Position numbers and translations under genes: made by a program. The notes beneath the pieces were generated by a model. It made no database searches. It was not told the DNA's origin and was given only the letters and a program-made list of their open reading frames with translations. From Slackia equolifaciens (GTDB taxonomy: Bacteria; Actinomycetota; Coriobacteriia; Coriobacteriales; Eggerthellaceae): a DNA stretch of 64,000 bases. Location: contig NZ_QIBX01000007.1 in assembly GCF_003725995.1 (NCBI RefSeq), positions 1 to 64,000 of the forward strand, in the 5' to 3' direction. Shown one piece after another: positions 1 to 8,343 of this stretch. How positions within the stretch are numbered: the stretch's first letter is position 1; each line of letters opens with the position of its first letter.

Positions 1-53
1 GAGGCGAAGAGGGCAGCGTGATGGTGTAGAATGCAGGCGATCCTGGGCGATGT

Positions 54-97
54 CCCGTTCGCTCGGGCGGGCCTGCGGCCCGCGCCTCCCGAACGGG
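54..97. terminator. GC-rich hairpin at left edge
   Basis: Arms CCCGTTCG (54-61) and CGAACGGG (90-97) pair perfectly and enclose a further GC-rich inverted repeat (GGGCGGGCC/GGCCCGC). There is no T-run, so it may be a terminator for an unseen upstream gene or a structural repeat. One forward frame is open from the window edge to a TAG at 27-29 and could be the last residues of such a gene, but eight codons are too few to support a call. Confidence 0.35.
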
Positions 98-164
98 ATC
101 TTGACACCAACAATCGGCACACTACCTCGTGGCGTCTGCGTCAATCCGTTACCGGCGCGAAATC

Positions 165-309
165 AGTACAGAATTCCGAAATCCTGTACTAAAACTTGTA
201 ATTCCAGACGAAAAACCTGACAGTATTCTCGAAACTTGTACTCAAAACACGGAATTCTGTACTCGCAATCTAAAATTCTGTACAGAATTCCGGAAACTTG
301 TACAAGTTT
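165..309. promoter_or_regulatory. Array of TGTAC-centred palindromes upstream of the DUF1653 gene
   Basis: An AT-rich island in GC-rich DNA carries GTAC cores centred near 167.5, 187.5, 239.5, 260.5, 281.5 and 301.5, so neighbours lie 20-21 bp apart apart from one 52-bp gap. Two copies are perfect 16-bp palindromes: AATTCTGTACAGAATT (274-289) and AAACTTGTACAAGTTT (294-309). Half-sites alternate between the AATTC and AAACTT flavours. The two-helical-turn spacing and the position just before the next start codon suggest a multi-site operator. The protein that binds it is unknown. Confidence 0.6.
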
Positions 310-337
310 TGATCTGGTTGGTATGTGGAGGTGCGCA

Positions 338-628
338 ATGGAAAACTCATGCACTATCAAGCCCGGCGCATATAGACATTTCAAAGGCAACTTGTATTGG
401 GTGTTGGGTATTGCGCGTCACTCTGAGACTGAGGAGCCGCTGGTGGTGTACCGCGCGCTGTATGGCGAAGGCGGTCTGTGGGCGCGTCCGCTGGCAATGT
501 TTCTGGAGCCGGTTGATAAGGTGAAATACCCCGATGTGCCGCAAGAGATGCGCTTCGAGAAGATTGCGAACGATTCGCCCGAGGTTGCTGTCGTGCGCGC
601 GGCGCATCCTGAGTGGTTTGGGATGTAG
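338..628 (+). CDS. DUF1653 domain protein
   Basis: A 96-residue soluble protein matching the DUF1653 family: the family pattern YRHFKGNLYxVLGIARHSET near the N-terminus, then VVYRALYGxGGLWARPLxMF. Function of the family is not established; members are small beta-rich proteins found singly. I chose the ATG at 338 because GGAGG (327-331) sits 6 nt before it; an in-frame upstream start at 236 would run through the palindrome array and lacks such a site. No co-directional partner follows: the next gene is on the other strand, so it is probably monocistronic and controlled by the upstream array. Confidence 0.85.
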   Translation: MENSCTIKPGAYRHFKGNLYWVLGIARHSETEEPLVVYRALYGEGGLWARPLAMFLEPVDKVKYPDVPQEMRFEKIANDSPEVAVVRAAHPEWFGM

Positions 629-797
629 CCGCAGGTGGTTTAAGAATTGCGCCTCGTTGACCCGTGGGAATGATGGGTGCTTGCGTGCGCCGCGGATACG
701 GTTGCCGCGGCGCACTGGAGGCGTGTCGTTGGGCGAACGTCACGGATGCGGTTGCTATAAGCCCCGGAAGGCGGTGTTGTGTGATCGCTCGCAGCCC

Positions 798-2324
798 TTA
801 CATGCCTCGCGTCGACTGCTCGTACAGCGAGATGATTTCGTCGCGGTTGTGCACATCGCACTTGCGGTAGATGCTGCGCAGGTGCGACTTCACGGTGGAT
901 TCGCTGATGAACAGGGTATTCTCAATATATTTGAGCCCGCGTCCAGCAAGCCACAGCTCCAACACGTCGCGCTCGCGCGGCGAGATCTCGTGCCTGGAAA
1001 CGAACTCGTTCAGCGGGTTCGTCTCGGTTTCGCTGGGCTGGTTGGATTCGACGGGATTGTCGTGTACCTCGGCGCTTGCGTCGCTATCGGCTATGGCGGA
1101 CTGCTCAGCGCGGGCGGGTGCGTAAGACGCAGGTTTTTCTGCGGCGGGAGCGAGCTCCTCATCGTCTTCAAACCCCACGTCGAGCATGACGGAGCCTTCG
1201 CTGAACGCAAAGCCCACAGCCACCAGAATCAGCATGAGCGCCACGGCGAAAAACACCTGCGGCTGGCCGGCGAACAGCGGAGCGAGCGCTTGGCCAAGCG
1301 TGCTGCCCACGCATTCGGCAATCCAGCCTACCGCAAATACGTGATGCGGTCGTACCGGCGTCTTCTTGGCCAGCAGCGCAAGTACCGCCCACATCATTCC
1401 CTCGGCAATGATGTCCACGCAGAACACGAGCGAGGCGCTGATGCCGATGGAAAACGTGAGAAGCAGCACAAGCGCGGCGAACGCGAACATGAGCACCTTG
1501 TAGAGGATGGAAGGGTCAAGGCGCCGACGCACTATAAAAGCGCTGGCGATGAAGAAGGCCGTCACTGCCAGCGGGATTACGAGCGAGATGGGCGAGACGG
1601 CGCTTGAAAACTCGCCGAATTCCGGGGCGAGCATGCCGAGCGAATTGACGATGAAAAACGTGATGGCAAGGCCGATAAGCGTGCGGATGGGCAGAGCCGC
1701 CGCAACGATCTCGATCACGCTGCGGTCTGCGGCGGGGTTGGGGTTCTCATCGTAAGGCACGCTTTCGGCATGCACTATTCCCTCTCCGGCGCCCGATGCG
1801 GGCAGCAGCACAAACGAAAGCATAGGCAACAGCGACACGAGCACGCTCGACGTTGAGGCGTCGCATGACAAGATACCCCAGCACATGAGTGCGGCGATGG
1901 TGATCGCGCATCCTGCCAGCACGATCACGGCGCGCGGCTTGAGTCGGGCGAACACGTCGAACCACGCCATGATGAGCACGATGGCAAAAAATCCCGAAAG
2001 CACAAGCCCCACGATGCGCGTTGGGGCAACGGAGGCCATTGCGGGAAACGTGCAAAGCAACGTGCCGGCGGCCATGAGTAGCGACGAGAGCGCAACCATG
2101 CCGGTGCGTCCCGTAATAGAGGGGAATTGCTTGGTGAGAAAGAGGCTTGCCAAGCAGGTGATAAGCCCCGGAAGCATCGAGGCGGGAGCGGCCTTGACCG
2201 CTGGCGCACCAAGCTCGAACACGGGAGCGATGAGCAGGATAACCGCCCACGCGCACACGCACGCATAGCCGATCGCATACCGAGCCTGCGCCGGCGCCAT
2301 ATCTACTGTACGAAAATCAACCAT
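798..2324 (-). CDS. Membrane-anchored LuxR-family transcriptional regulator
   Basis: 508 residues. The first ~390 form about twelve hydrophobic segments with an MFS-like look; an acidic/alanine-rich linker follows (~390-440), then a C-terminal LuxR/GerE helix-turn-helix beginning ISPRERDVLELW and containing the recognition helix pattern SESTVKSHLRSIYRK. This architecture is typical of Eggerthellaceae regulators located beside substrate-specific reductases. A GGGAGG site precedes the ATG. It is divergent from the Tat flavoprotein gene at 2758 and most likely controls it; two direct-repeat sites lie in the shared intergenic region. The ligand presumably binds the membrane domain, but that is inference. 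Confidence 0.88.
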   Translation of the reverse strand: MVDFRTVDMAPAQARYAIGYACVCAWAVILLIAPVFELGAPAVKAAPASMLPGLITCLASLFLTKQFPSITGRTGMVALSSLLMAAGTLLCTFPAMASVAPTRIVGLVLSGFFAIVLIMAWFDVFARLKPRAVIVLAGCAITIAALMCWGILSCDASTSSVLVSLLPMLSFVLLPASGAGEGIVHAESVPYDENPNPAADRSVIEIVAAALPIRTLIGLAITFFIVNSLGMLAPEFGEFSSAVSPISLVIPLAVTAFFIASAFIVRRRLDPSILYKVLMFAFAALVLLLTFSIGISASLVFCVDIIAEGMMWAVLALLAKKTPVRPHHVFAVGWIAECVGSTLGQALAPLFAGQPQVFFAVALMLILVAVGFAFSEGSVMLDVGFEDDEELAPAAEKPASYAPARAEQSAIADSDASAEVHDNPVESNQPSETETNPLNEFVSRHEISPRERDVLELWLAGRGLKYIENTLFISESTVKSHLRSIYRKCDVHNRDEIISLYEQSTRGM

Positions 2325-2416
2325 GAATCCCTCCCATGCGAATTATGGCACAAACCGTCGATGGCGTTATTCACGGGCAGGAGGGTTGAGCGGCTTTTCG
2401 CTAAGAAAAGATTAAA

Positions 2417-2554
2417 TTCGACCATAAGGGTTGATGCTATTTATCAGGCGAAATGCGCATACGCGTGCAAGCGCGGAAATTTGGCGGGCAGTTTGCTTCA
2501 CCGTAAAAAGCGCGCTAATCCCAATCATCCCCAATTCGACCCTTACGGTTGGTG
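2417..2554. promoter_or_regulatory. Paired 20-bp operator-like direct repeats
   Basis: TTCGACC-N5-GGTTGATG at 2417-2436 and TTCGACC-N5-GGTTGGTG at 2535-2554, 118 bp apart, lie between the divergent LuxR and flavoprotein genes. Each is itself an imperfect dyad (CGACC/GGTTG) around a variable 5-bp centre, as expected for a dimeric HTH protein. The adjacent LuxR is the obvious candidate ligand (inference). The rest of the 433-bp gap (2325-2757) is GC-rich with no convincing gene. Confidence 0.5.
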
Positions 2555-2757
2555 CGCGCGTGGGGCGCGCGGCGCACAATACGGGCATCGCCGCGGCGGA
2601 GGGAAGCCGCGGGGTGCGTTGCAGATCACGGCGCGCATATCGGCGGCATTCCCCTCCTTGCCGCCGCTCGATGTTTGCCGCGGATCGCTGCGCGAGAAAC
2701 CGCGAGCCGTATGGTTCGCGCGATCCTGAAACCAAAAGGGAACAGGGAGGATTAATC

Positions 2758-4554
2758 ATGTCCGAAGAAACCAAGGGTCTCACTCGCCGCAATTTCCTGT
2801 CGGGCGCTGCCGTTGCCGGCGCTGCGCTTGCTGGTATGGCCGGCCTGAGCGCATGCTCTCCTTCTACCGCGAGCAGCTCCGATGACTCCGCAGACGCCGC
2901 CAGCACTACTTCCGGCACCACGGTTGGCTACGACGGCACCGGCACCATGCCGTGGCTGGGCGAGGCGCCCACCATCGACGAATCCGCCATCGAAGAGACC
3001 GTTGATGCCGACGTCGTAGTCGTGGGTCTGGGCTGCGCCGGCGTTCCTGCCGCTCGTGCCGCTGCCGAGGCGGGCGCCAAGGTCGTGTGCCTGGAGCCCT
3101 CTGCTCAGCTGAATAGCGCCGCATCCGACATGGCTATTTTCGGCGGCGAGACGCAGGCTCAGTGGGGCCGCGGCGACGGCTTCATGGATAAGAAGACCGT
3201 CGTGAACATGCATATGGAAGAGTGCAGCCACCACACCAGCTACAGCATCATTTCTAAGTATTACGACGAATCCGGTGCCGCACTCGACTGGTTCGTGGCG
3301 GGCAGCCCCAGCCTCTACATGGTCAAGGACAGCAGCTACGAGGAGATTCCCGAGGAGAACCAGGCCAACTACATGTTCCCCTACATGTATCCCGTGCCCG
3401 AGACCTACGACTACACCAAGGAAGACCTGCCTTGCTATCCCACCTCGGTCGGTTTCTCCAGCCTGGCAACCGTCATGCAGGACAACCTGCAGGTGGCCAT
3501 CGACGCCGGCGCCGACGTGCGCTTCCACACCAAGGGCGTTAAGCTGATCACCGACGACTCCGGTGCTGTGACCGGCATCTATGCCCAGGCCACCGGCTCC
3601 GAGGGCTACATCCAGATCAATGCGCCCGCTGTTATCCTTGCGTGCGGCGACTATCTGGCCAACGAGGACATGATGAAGTTCTACGCCCCCGAGTGCGTTG
3701 AGAACGGCATTCAGATTCTCTCCATCGACTTTGACGACGAAGGCAACTACACCAACATCGGCGAAGGCTACAAGATGGGCGTGTGGGCAGGTGCCGCAAT
3801 CGACCAGTGGCATGCCCCGATGATCCACCACATGGGCGGCGGCGCCGGCGCCGACGGCCGCGGCGTTATCGGCAACAACGGCTACTTGTGGCTGAACCTG
3901 CGCGGCGAGCGCTTCATGAACGAGGACATTCCTGGTCAGCAGCTTGAGAATCAGGTGGAGCTGCAGCCGCAGCGCAAGGCCTATCAGTTCTTCGACTCGT
4001 CTTGGCCCGAGCAGCTGCAGTACTTCCCCGCAGCGCACGGCGTGGCCTGCTTCTATCAGGAAGAGCCGCTGCCTGAGTACACCGCTTCTGGCCTGCGCAT
4101 CAATGTGCGCACCCCTGACGACATCGACCTTGCTGTTGAGGAAGGCCGCTGCCTGAAGGCCGATACCATCGAGGAGCTGCTCTCCCAGATTGAGGGCATG
4201 GACGTGGAGACCGCCAAGGCTTCCATCGAGCGCTACAACGAGCTGTGCAAGGCCGGCGAGGACACCGATTTCTTCAAGAGCTCGCAGCGTCTGTTCGCCC
4301 TGGAGAACGGTCCGTTCTACGCGGCTGAGTGCGGCGTTGCGCTGACGCTGGGCAACCTGGGCGGCCTTGAGTCTGACGCCGACTGCCACGTGTACAACAC
4401 CAACCGCGAGCGCATCCCCGGCCTGTATGTGGCTGGCGGCATGCAGGGTGGCCGCTTCGCCGTGCAGTACCCCATCTCGCTGAAGGGCCTGTCTGCCGGT
4501 ATGTGCATGGTGTACGGCAAGATCGCCGGCGAGAACGCCGCCGCCTTGGCATAA
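2758..4554 (+). CDS. Tat-exported FAD-dependent reductase (fumarate reductase flavoprotein type)
   Basis: 598 residues. The N-terminus has a twin-arginine motif (TRRNFL) and ends in a lipobox (LSAC), so it is probably a Tat-translocated lipoprotein on the outer face of the membrane. The FAD-binding Rossmann segment follows at ~85 (VVVVGLGCAGVPAARAAAEAG), with the family motif GERFMNED in the capping region and a C-terminal FAD segment (GLYVAGGMQGGRF). No haem-binding CxxCH domain is present. The family uses FADH2 to reduce alpha,beta-unsaturated acids such as fumarate, urocanate or acrylates; the substrate here is unknown. ATG chosen with GGGAGG 8 nt upstream; longer in-frame starts would bury the signal peptide. 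Confidence 0.9.
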   Translation: MSEETKGLTRRNFLSGAAVAGAALAGMAGLSACSPSTASSSDDSADAASTTSGTTVGYDGTGTMPWLGEAPTIDESAIEETVDADVVVVGLGCAGVPAARAAAEAGAKVVCLEPSAQLNSAASDMAIFGGETQAQWGRGDGFMDKKTVVNMHMEECSHHTSYSIISKYYDESGAALDWFVAGSPSLYMVKDSSYEEIPEENQANYMFPYMYPVPETYDYTKEDLPCYPTSVGFSSLATVMQDNLQVAIDAGADVRFHTKGVKLITDDSGAVTGIYAQATGSEGYIQINAPAVILACGDYLANEDMMKFYAPECVENGIQILSIDFDDEGNYTNIGEGYKMGVWAGAAIDQWHAPMIHHMGGGAGADGRGVIGNNGYLWLNLRGERFMNEDIPGQQLENQVELQPQRKAYQFFDSSWPEQLQYFPAAHGVACFYQEEPLPEYTASGLRINVRTPDDIDLAVEEGRCLKADTIEELLSQIEGMDVETAKASIERYNELCKAGEDTDFFKSSQRLFALENGPFYAAECGVALTLGNLGGLESDADCHVYNTNRERIPGLYVAGGMQGGRFAVQYPISLKGLSAGMCMVYGKIAGENAAALA

Positions 4555-4750
4555 AGGGCGAGGGCGCCAACCTGCCGCCGCGTTGCCCGTCCGCGACCAT
4601 CGCGGGATGCGACATCGGGCTGCGCGACAACCTGCGAGTGCGTCGGTTCATTCTGGCCACCCGACGAGATGGTTGCGCTCAACGACAACAATCCGAGGGC
4701 GTGTCGGTTCTTCCCCTCCCTTTACCGGCGCGCCCATCTTCTGCCAATTC

Positions 4751-4784
4751 CCGCTTCGACGCCTTCTCCAATGCGTCGAAGCGG
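4751..4784. terminator. Bidirectional hairpin between convergent genes
   Basis: A perfect 12-bp stem, CCGCTTCGACGC (4751-4762) with GCGTCGAAGCGG (4773-4784), lies between the convergent flavoprotein and GNAT genes. T-runs are weak on both sides. Confidence 0.5.
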
Positions 4785-4799
4785 GGCGCTGTTTGGACC

Positions 4800-5411
4800 C
4801 TAGAGCACGATTTCAAACCCGATGCGCTTCTTTGTGGGCTCGAGGGGGTTGGTGATTTCGATTTCGCAGCAGCGCGTCATGCCGCATTTCTCAAAGGCGT
4901 GTTGCATGGGAATGTTGCCCTCGTGCGTGTCGGCGCGCACGCTCTTGAAGCCAAGAATCCGCGCGCGGTCGAAGCAGCGATTAAGCATGAGGCTCGCAAC
5001 GCCGCGACGAGTGGCAGCTGCAGCGGTGGCAAGGCGATGGAGCGTAACATAATCGGCTTGCTGCTGGTCTTTAGCGCGCAGCTCCTCGGGGGTATTGGCT
5101 GCATCGATCAGCCATGCGCCGCTTGTAACGCGGGAATAATCCGGCTCACCCGCGCCCACGAAGGCAACGGTGCCCACAAGGGTTCCTGGAGCAAGCGGAT
5201 GGCTGCCGTTTTGCGCATCGATAAGCGCATCCGCTTCGGTGGCTTCGACGACAAAGGTATAGCCGGCCTCGATGTCCGCGTGAAGGCGCTCGGGAGTGGG
5301 ATTGCCTCCCTGCCATTGGTCAAGGCCGCGCGCTGCCAGGGCTGCCCGCCCGTCGCGCGTGATGCGAATCACGTCATCAAGGTCGTTCAGGGTGGCTTGA
5401 CGGAAGATCAT
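4800..5411 (-). CDS. GNAT-family N-acetyltransferase
   Basis: 203 residues from the ATG at 5411, which is preceded by AGGAG with 5-nt spacing; a longer form from 5453 lacks a ribosome site. The start MIFRQATLNDLDDVIRI is the usual beta1-alpha1 of GNAT enzymes, and the region SLMLNRCFDRARILGFKSVRADTH with N-I-P-M-Q-H-A-FEKCGM is the acetyl-CoA-binding and C-terminal core. It should transfer an acetyl group from acetyl-CoA to an amine, but the substrate cannot be told. It stands alone, convergent with the flavoprotein gene. Confidence 0.85.
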   Translation of the reverse strand: MIFRQATLNDLDDVIRITRDGRAALAARGLDQWQGGNPTPERLHADIEAGYTFVVEATEADALIDAQNGSHPLAPGTLVGTVAFVGAGEPDYSRVTSGAWLIDAANTPEELRAKDQQQADYVTLHRLATAAAATRRGVASLMLNRCFDRARILGFKSVRADTHEGNIPMQHAFEKCGMTRCCEIEITNPLEPTKKRIGFEIVL

Positions 5412-5732
5412 GGCGACTCCTGTTCTGCTGCGTTTGGGCGAATAGATGCGCATGCGCCTTCGCGCCTCCGCGCGTTAGGACGGCGTTGTTGGGGCGCAGG
5501 AAAGCAGGAAAAGGTCGCAACAGGCCGATTGACCTCGCCATTGTACGCTGGGCATTTCGATGGGGTGACGATGCTTCTTGCGCCTTTCCCGTCCAGCGCG
5601 AATGCGTTCAGCGACACCTGCTTGGGACGCGCCGCGCGCCCTGTCTTTGATGGTGGCGTGATTATAATGCTTTTGTTGTGCCGATGGGCGCCTGTCATCG
5701 TCTTCTATTTGTGGTAAACTCATACAGCTTTC

Positions 5733-5820
5733 GGAGGAATGGCCGAGTGGTTGAAGGCACTTGTCTTGAAAACAAGCAGGGCGAAAGCTCTCGTGGGTTC
5801 AAATCCTACTTCCTCCGCCA
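5733..5820 (+). tRNA. tRNA-Ser (UGA anticodon)
   Basis: Acceptor arms GGAGGAA (5733-5739) and TTCCTCC with G73 and an encoded CCA at 5818-5820 pair exactly. The D-loop has TGGCCGAGTGGTTGAAGGC, the anticodon stem CTTGT/ACAAG encloses loop CTTGAAA with anticodon TGA at 5767-5769, a long variable arm follows, and the T-arm carries GGTTCAAATCC. Class II tRNA with a long variable arm supports serine. TATAAT-like and TAAACT boxes lie at 5663-5668 and 5715-5720. Confidence 0.97.
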
Positions 5821-6060
5821 CAAGTCAAATCGGGCCCCGTCAAAGGGGCCCTTTTCATGTCCAGGGGTCGTGCGGGATTTGAACCGGTGAGGTGGAATCG
5901 CGTGAAGAAAACTGCCCGGTGGGCAGTTTTTAGCGATTCGCCCGAGGGCTTTAGCCCGAGGGGTAGAGCGCCCGCAGGGCGCGGAAATCCTACTTCCTCC
6001 GCCACAAGTCAAATCGGGCCCCGTCAAAGGGGCCCTTTTCATGTCCGGGGGTCATGCGGG
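5801..6060 (+). repeat. Direct duplication of the tRNA-Ser 3' end plus terminator
   Basis: The sequence from the T-arm of tRNA-Ser through its terminator (5801-5876) recurs at 5985-6060, offset 184 bp, with only a few differences towards its right end. The second copy has the 3' acceptor half, CCA and terminator but no 5' half, so it is not a tRNA gene. Between them are a perfect stem AAAACTGCCC/GGGCAGTTTT (5908-5930) and GC-rich sequence but no ORF. Such a layout is expected from an attachment-site duplication after gain and loss of an integrative element, or from a local tandem duplication. Confidence 0.75.
5832..5855 (+). terminator. Rho-independent terminator of tRNA-Ser
   Basis: Stem GGGCCCC (5832-5838) with GGGGCCC (5845-5851), 6-nt loop, followed by TTTT. 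An identical copy lies at 6016-6039 inside the duplicated segment. Confidence 0.85.
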
Positions 6061-6136
6061 GTCCGAACCGCAAAAGAAAACCCTGCGACTCGCTTGGTGC
6101 CGCAGGGTTCTATCTAGCGTTGCAAGGTTGGTTCCT

Positions 6137-8062
6137 TTACGCTTCAACGGGCCTTGCTTCTTCGCCCTGGTTGCGCGCCTCCAAGTACTTCGACATGGTG
6201 TAATGCGCGATATCCGAGCGGTTAACCACGCCCACCAGCTGGCCTTCATCGGTCACGGGAATCTTCTTCAGGTGGTTCTCGCCCAAAATGCGGCACACTT
6301 CGCGCAAGTCGGTGTGCACGTCTACGGTGATCACGCCGCGCGCGCCGATGGAGCACACGTTGGATTCCATCACACGCTGCGCCTTATCGTCGAACTCGTC
6401 GTTATCGGAGTCGGTGGTGAGCTGGGTGAACAGCACCGGATCGGTGAACGTGGTCTTGCGCTTGGCCAGCACGCGCGCCACGTCGCCATCGGAGATGAAG
6501 CCCACGGCGTGCCCCTCTGCGTTCACGATGGGCGCCGCGCTGATGTGCTTGTTCACGAACAGCTCAACGGCGTCGCATACGGTTGCGGTGTCGGGCAGCG
6601 TGTACACGTCGCGCTGCATGATGCGCTCCAGCGTGCTGCGGTTGCGGCTGTCGGGGTCAACTGCGGCGCGCTCGCCCGGCTTATCTTTCACGCATACAAT
6701 GGTGATGATCAGGCCGATCAGGCACAGCAGCGTGCCCACGAAGAACGCCGCGTTCACGCCCAAGATGCCCGCGTGCGTGCCGTCCATGCCGGTTTGCGCC
6801 GCCATGTTGGTGGCCATCGTGGACACAGAAACCAGGATTGCCGTGCCCAGCGAGCCTGCCACCTGGCGCAACGTGTTGCCTACCGAGGTGCCATGGTTGA
6901 TAAGCGAATTGTCCAGCGCGTTCATGGCCCATGTGTTGATGGGCATGTTCACCAGCGACATGGAGAACATGCGCACCGCGTACAGCACGGTCAGGTAAAT
7001 CACGCCCGTGGCATCGCCCAGGAACGCAAATGCCAGGGTGGACGCAGTGAGCAGCGACATGCCGATAAGGCTCAACACGCGCGGCCCATGCTTGTCGAAC
7101 AGGCGTCCGGCGATGGGGCCCATAGCGCCCATGATGACAGCGCCCGGCAGAATGACCAGGCCCGATATGGTAGCGGAGTATCCCATATACGACTGCAGGT
7201 AAATGGGCATCAAGATGCCGGCGGCCAAAAGCGAACCCTGCACCAGCATACCGATGATGGTGCCGATCAGGAACTTGCGATTGGCCAGCACGCGCACCTG
7301 CAGCATGGGCTCCTCCATGCGCAGCTGGCGGCGGAAGAACAGCACCAGAATGATTACGCCCACAAGCGTTATCACGATGTCGGCTGCGTTCACGCCGGTG
7401 GAGCCTATGGTCGAAAGGCCGTACAGAAGCCCGCCGAATCCCAGCGTCGAAAGGATGACCGAGGGCTTATCAAGCGTGGAGTCGGGTTTGAAGCCGCCCA
7501 TAGATTTGTCGATAAACGCCACGCTGGCGATAACGACCAGCACCGACAGGATGGCGATCGCGTAGAACAGCACATGATAGCCGTAAGAGTCGATCACCAC
7601 GCCCGCCACGCTGGGGCCCACTGCGGGGGCGAACGCGATCACGATGCCGAAGATGCCCATGGCCGAGCCGCGGCGCTCGGGCGGAAAAGTGAGCATCAGG
7701 GTGGTCATGACCAGCGGCATGCTCACGCCTGCGCCCGCGGCCTGCAGCAGTCGTCCCACGAGTAGAACGGGGAAATTGACCGCCCATCCGGCAAGCGCGC
7801 TGCCCAAGGCGAACACGGCCATAGAGATGGCGAACAGCGTGCGCGTCTTGTAGCGGTCGGTCAGGTAGGCGGTCACGGGCACCATGATGGCGTTGACCAA
7901 GGTGAACCCGGTTGTCAGCCATTGCGCCATGGAGGCGTCAACCCCTGTTTCTGCCATGATGGAGGGCAGGGCGGGGGTCACAACGGTCTGGTTAAGAATG
8001 GCGACGAAGGTGCCAAACACCATGACTGCCAGCATCAGAAACTGCTTGCGGGTGAGCTTCAA
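6137..8062 (-). CDS. MFS drug-type transporter fused to a CBS-domain pair
   Basis: 641 residues. Residues ~1-470 are a 14-helix DHA2/EmrB-QacA-type major facilitator with motif A-like ...AYLTDRYKTRTL and motif C-like GIVIAFAPAVGPSVAGVV. After a short polar linker, residues ~490-630 contain two CBS motifs (IMQRDVYTLPDTATVCDAVELF; VMESNVCSIGARGVITVDV) ending in NRSDIAHY. CBS pairs usually bind adenosine nucleotides, so transport may be gated by energy state. I use the TTG at 8062, with AAGGA 5-6 nt upstream and MFS helix 1 beginning directly after; the ATG at 8239 would add an implausible leader. Divergent from a TetR regulator. Confidence 0.87.
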   Translation of the reverse strand: MKLTRKQFLMLAVMVFGTFVAILNQTVVTPALPSIMAETGVDASMAQWLTTGFTLVNAIMVPVTAYLTDRYKTRTLFAISMAVFALGSALAGWAVNFPVLLVGRLLQAAGAGVSMPLVMTTLMLTFPPERRGSAMGIFGIVIAFAPAVGPSVAGVVIDSYGYHVLFYAIAILSVLVVIASVAFIDKSMGGFKPDSTLDKPSVILSTLGFGGLLYGLSTIGSTGVNAADIVITLVGVIILVLFFRRQLRMEEPMLQVRVLANRKFLIGTIIGMLVQGSLLAAGILMPIYLQSYMGYSATISGLVILPGAVIMGAMGPIAGRLFDKHGPRVLSLIGMSLLTASTLAFAFLGDATGVIYLTVLYAVRMFSMSLVNMPINTWAMNALDNSLINHGTSVGNTLRQVAGSLGTAILVSVSTMATNMAAQTGMDGTHAGILGVNAAFFVGTLLCLIGLIITIVCVKDKPGERAAVDPDSRNRSTLERIMQRDVYTLPDTATVCDAVELFVNKHISAAPIVNAEGHAVGFISDGDVARVLAKRKTTFTDPVLFTQLTTDSDNDEFDDKAQRVMESNVCSIGARGVITVDVHTDLREVCRILGENHLKKIPVTDEGQLVGVVNRSDIAHYTMSKYLEARNQGEEARPVEA

Positions 8063-8221
8063 ATCATTCCTTTCTATTGGGGTGAGCTGGAAAAACGCCG
8101 CCGTCAAAAAGCGCTTCCCGGGGGAAGCGCTGCAACAACGATATGATGCGCGCCAACGAGCAAACGCTGGCGGACAGCCGATTGCTCGGTGATGCGCATG
8201 CCTGGGCAAAACCCGCGGCGA

Positions 8222-8257
8222 TGTGGATAAAATATACACTCGGTGTAATTATCCACA
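8222..8257. promoter_or_regulatory. TetR-type operator inside a pair of inverted DnaA-box-like 9-mers
   Basis: TACAC-TCG-GTGTA (8235-8247) is a compact dyad typical of TetR operators. It is bracketed by TGTGGATAA (8222-8230) and TTATCCACA (8249-8257), exact inverted copies of the DnaA-box consensus. All lie in the 281-bp gap between the divergent transporter and TetR genes. Confidence 0.55.
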
Positions 8258-8313
8258 CAATGCGGGCAATTGTTTATATTGAAAACGCTCACAAATGCGT
8301 GAAATTTCGTTCA

Positions 8314-8332
8314 TATATGAGCCGTACATATA
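8314..8332. promoter_or_regulatory. Second inverted repeat before the TetR gene
   Basis: TATATG-N7-CATATA forms a perfect 6-bp dyad about 12 nt before the tetR-type start codon, overlapping its leader. It may be an autoregulatory site. Confidence 0.4.
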
Positions 8333-8343
8333 TAGGTGAGGTC

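Noticed and set aside
534-1607. 357-codon plus-strand frame
   Set aside because: Antisense to the LuxR HTH gene, Arg/His-rich composition typical of shadow frames.
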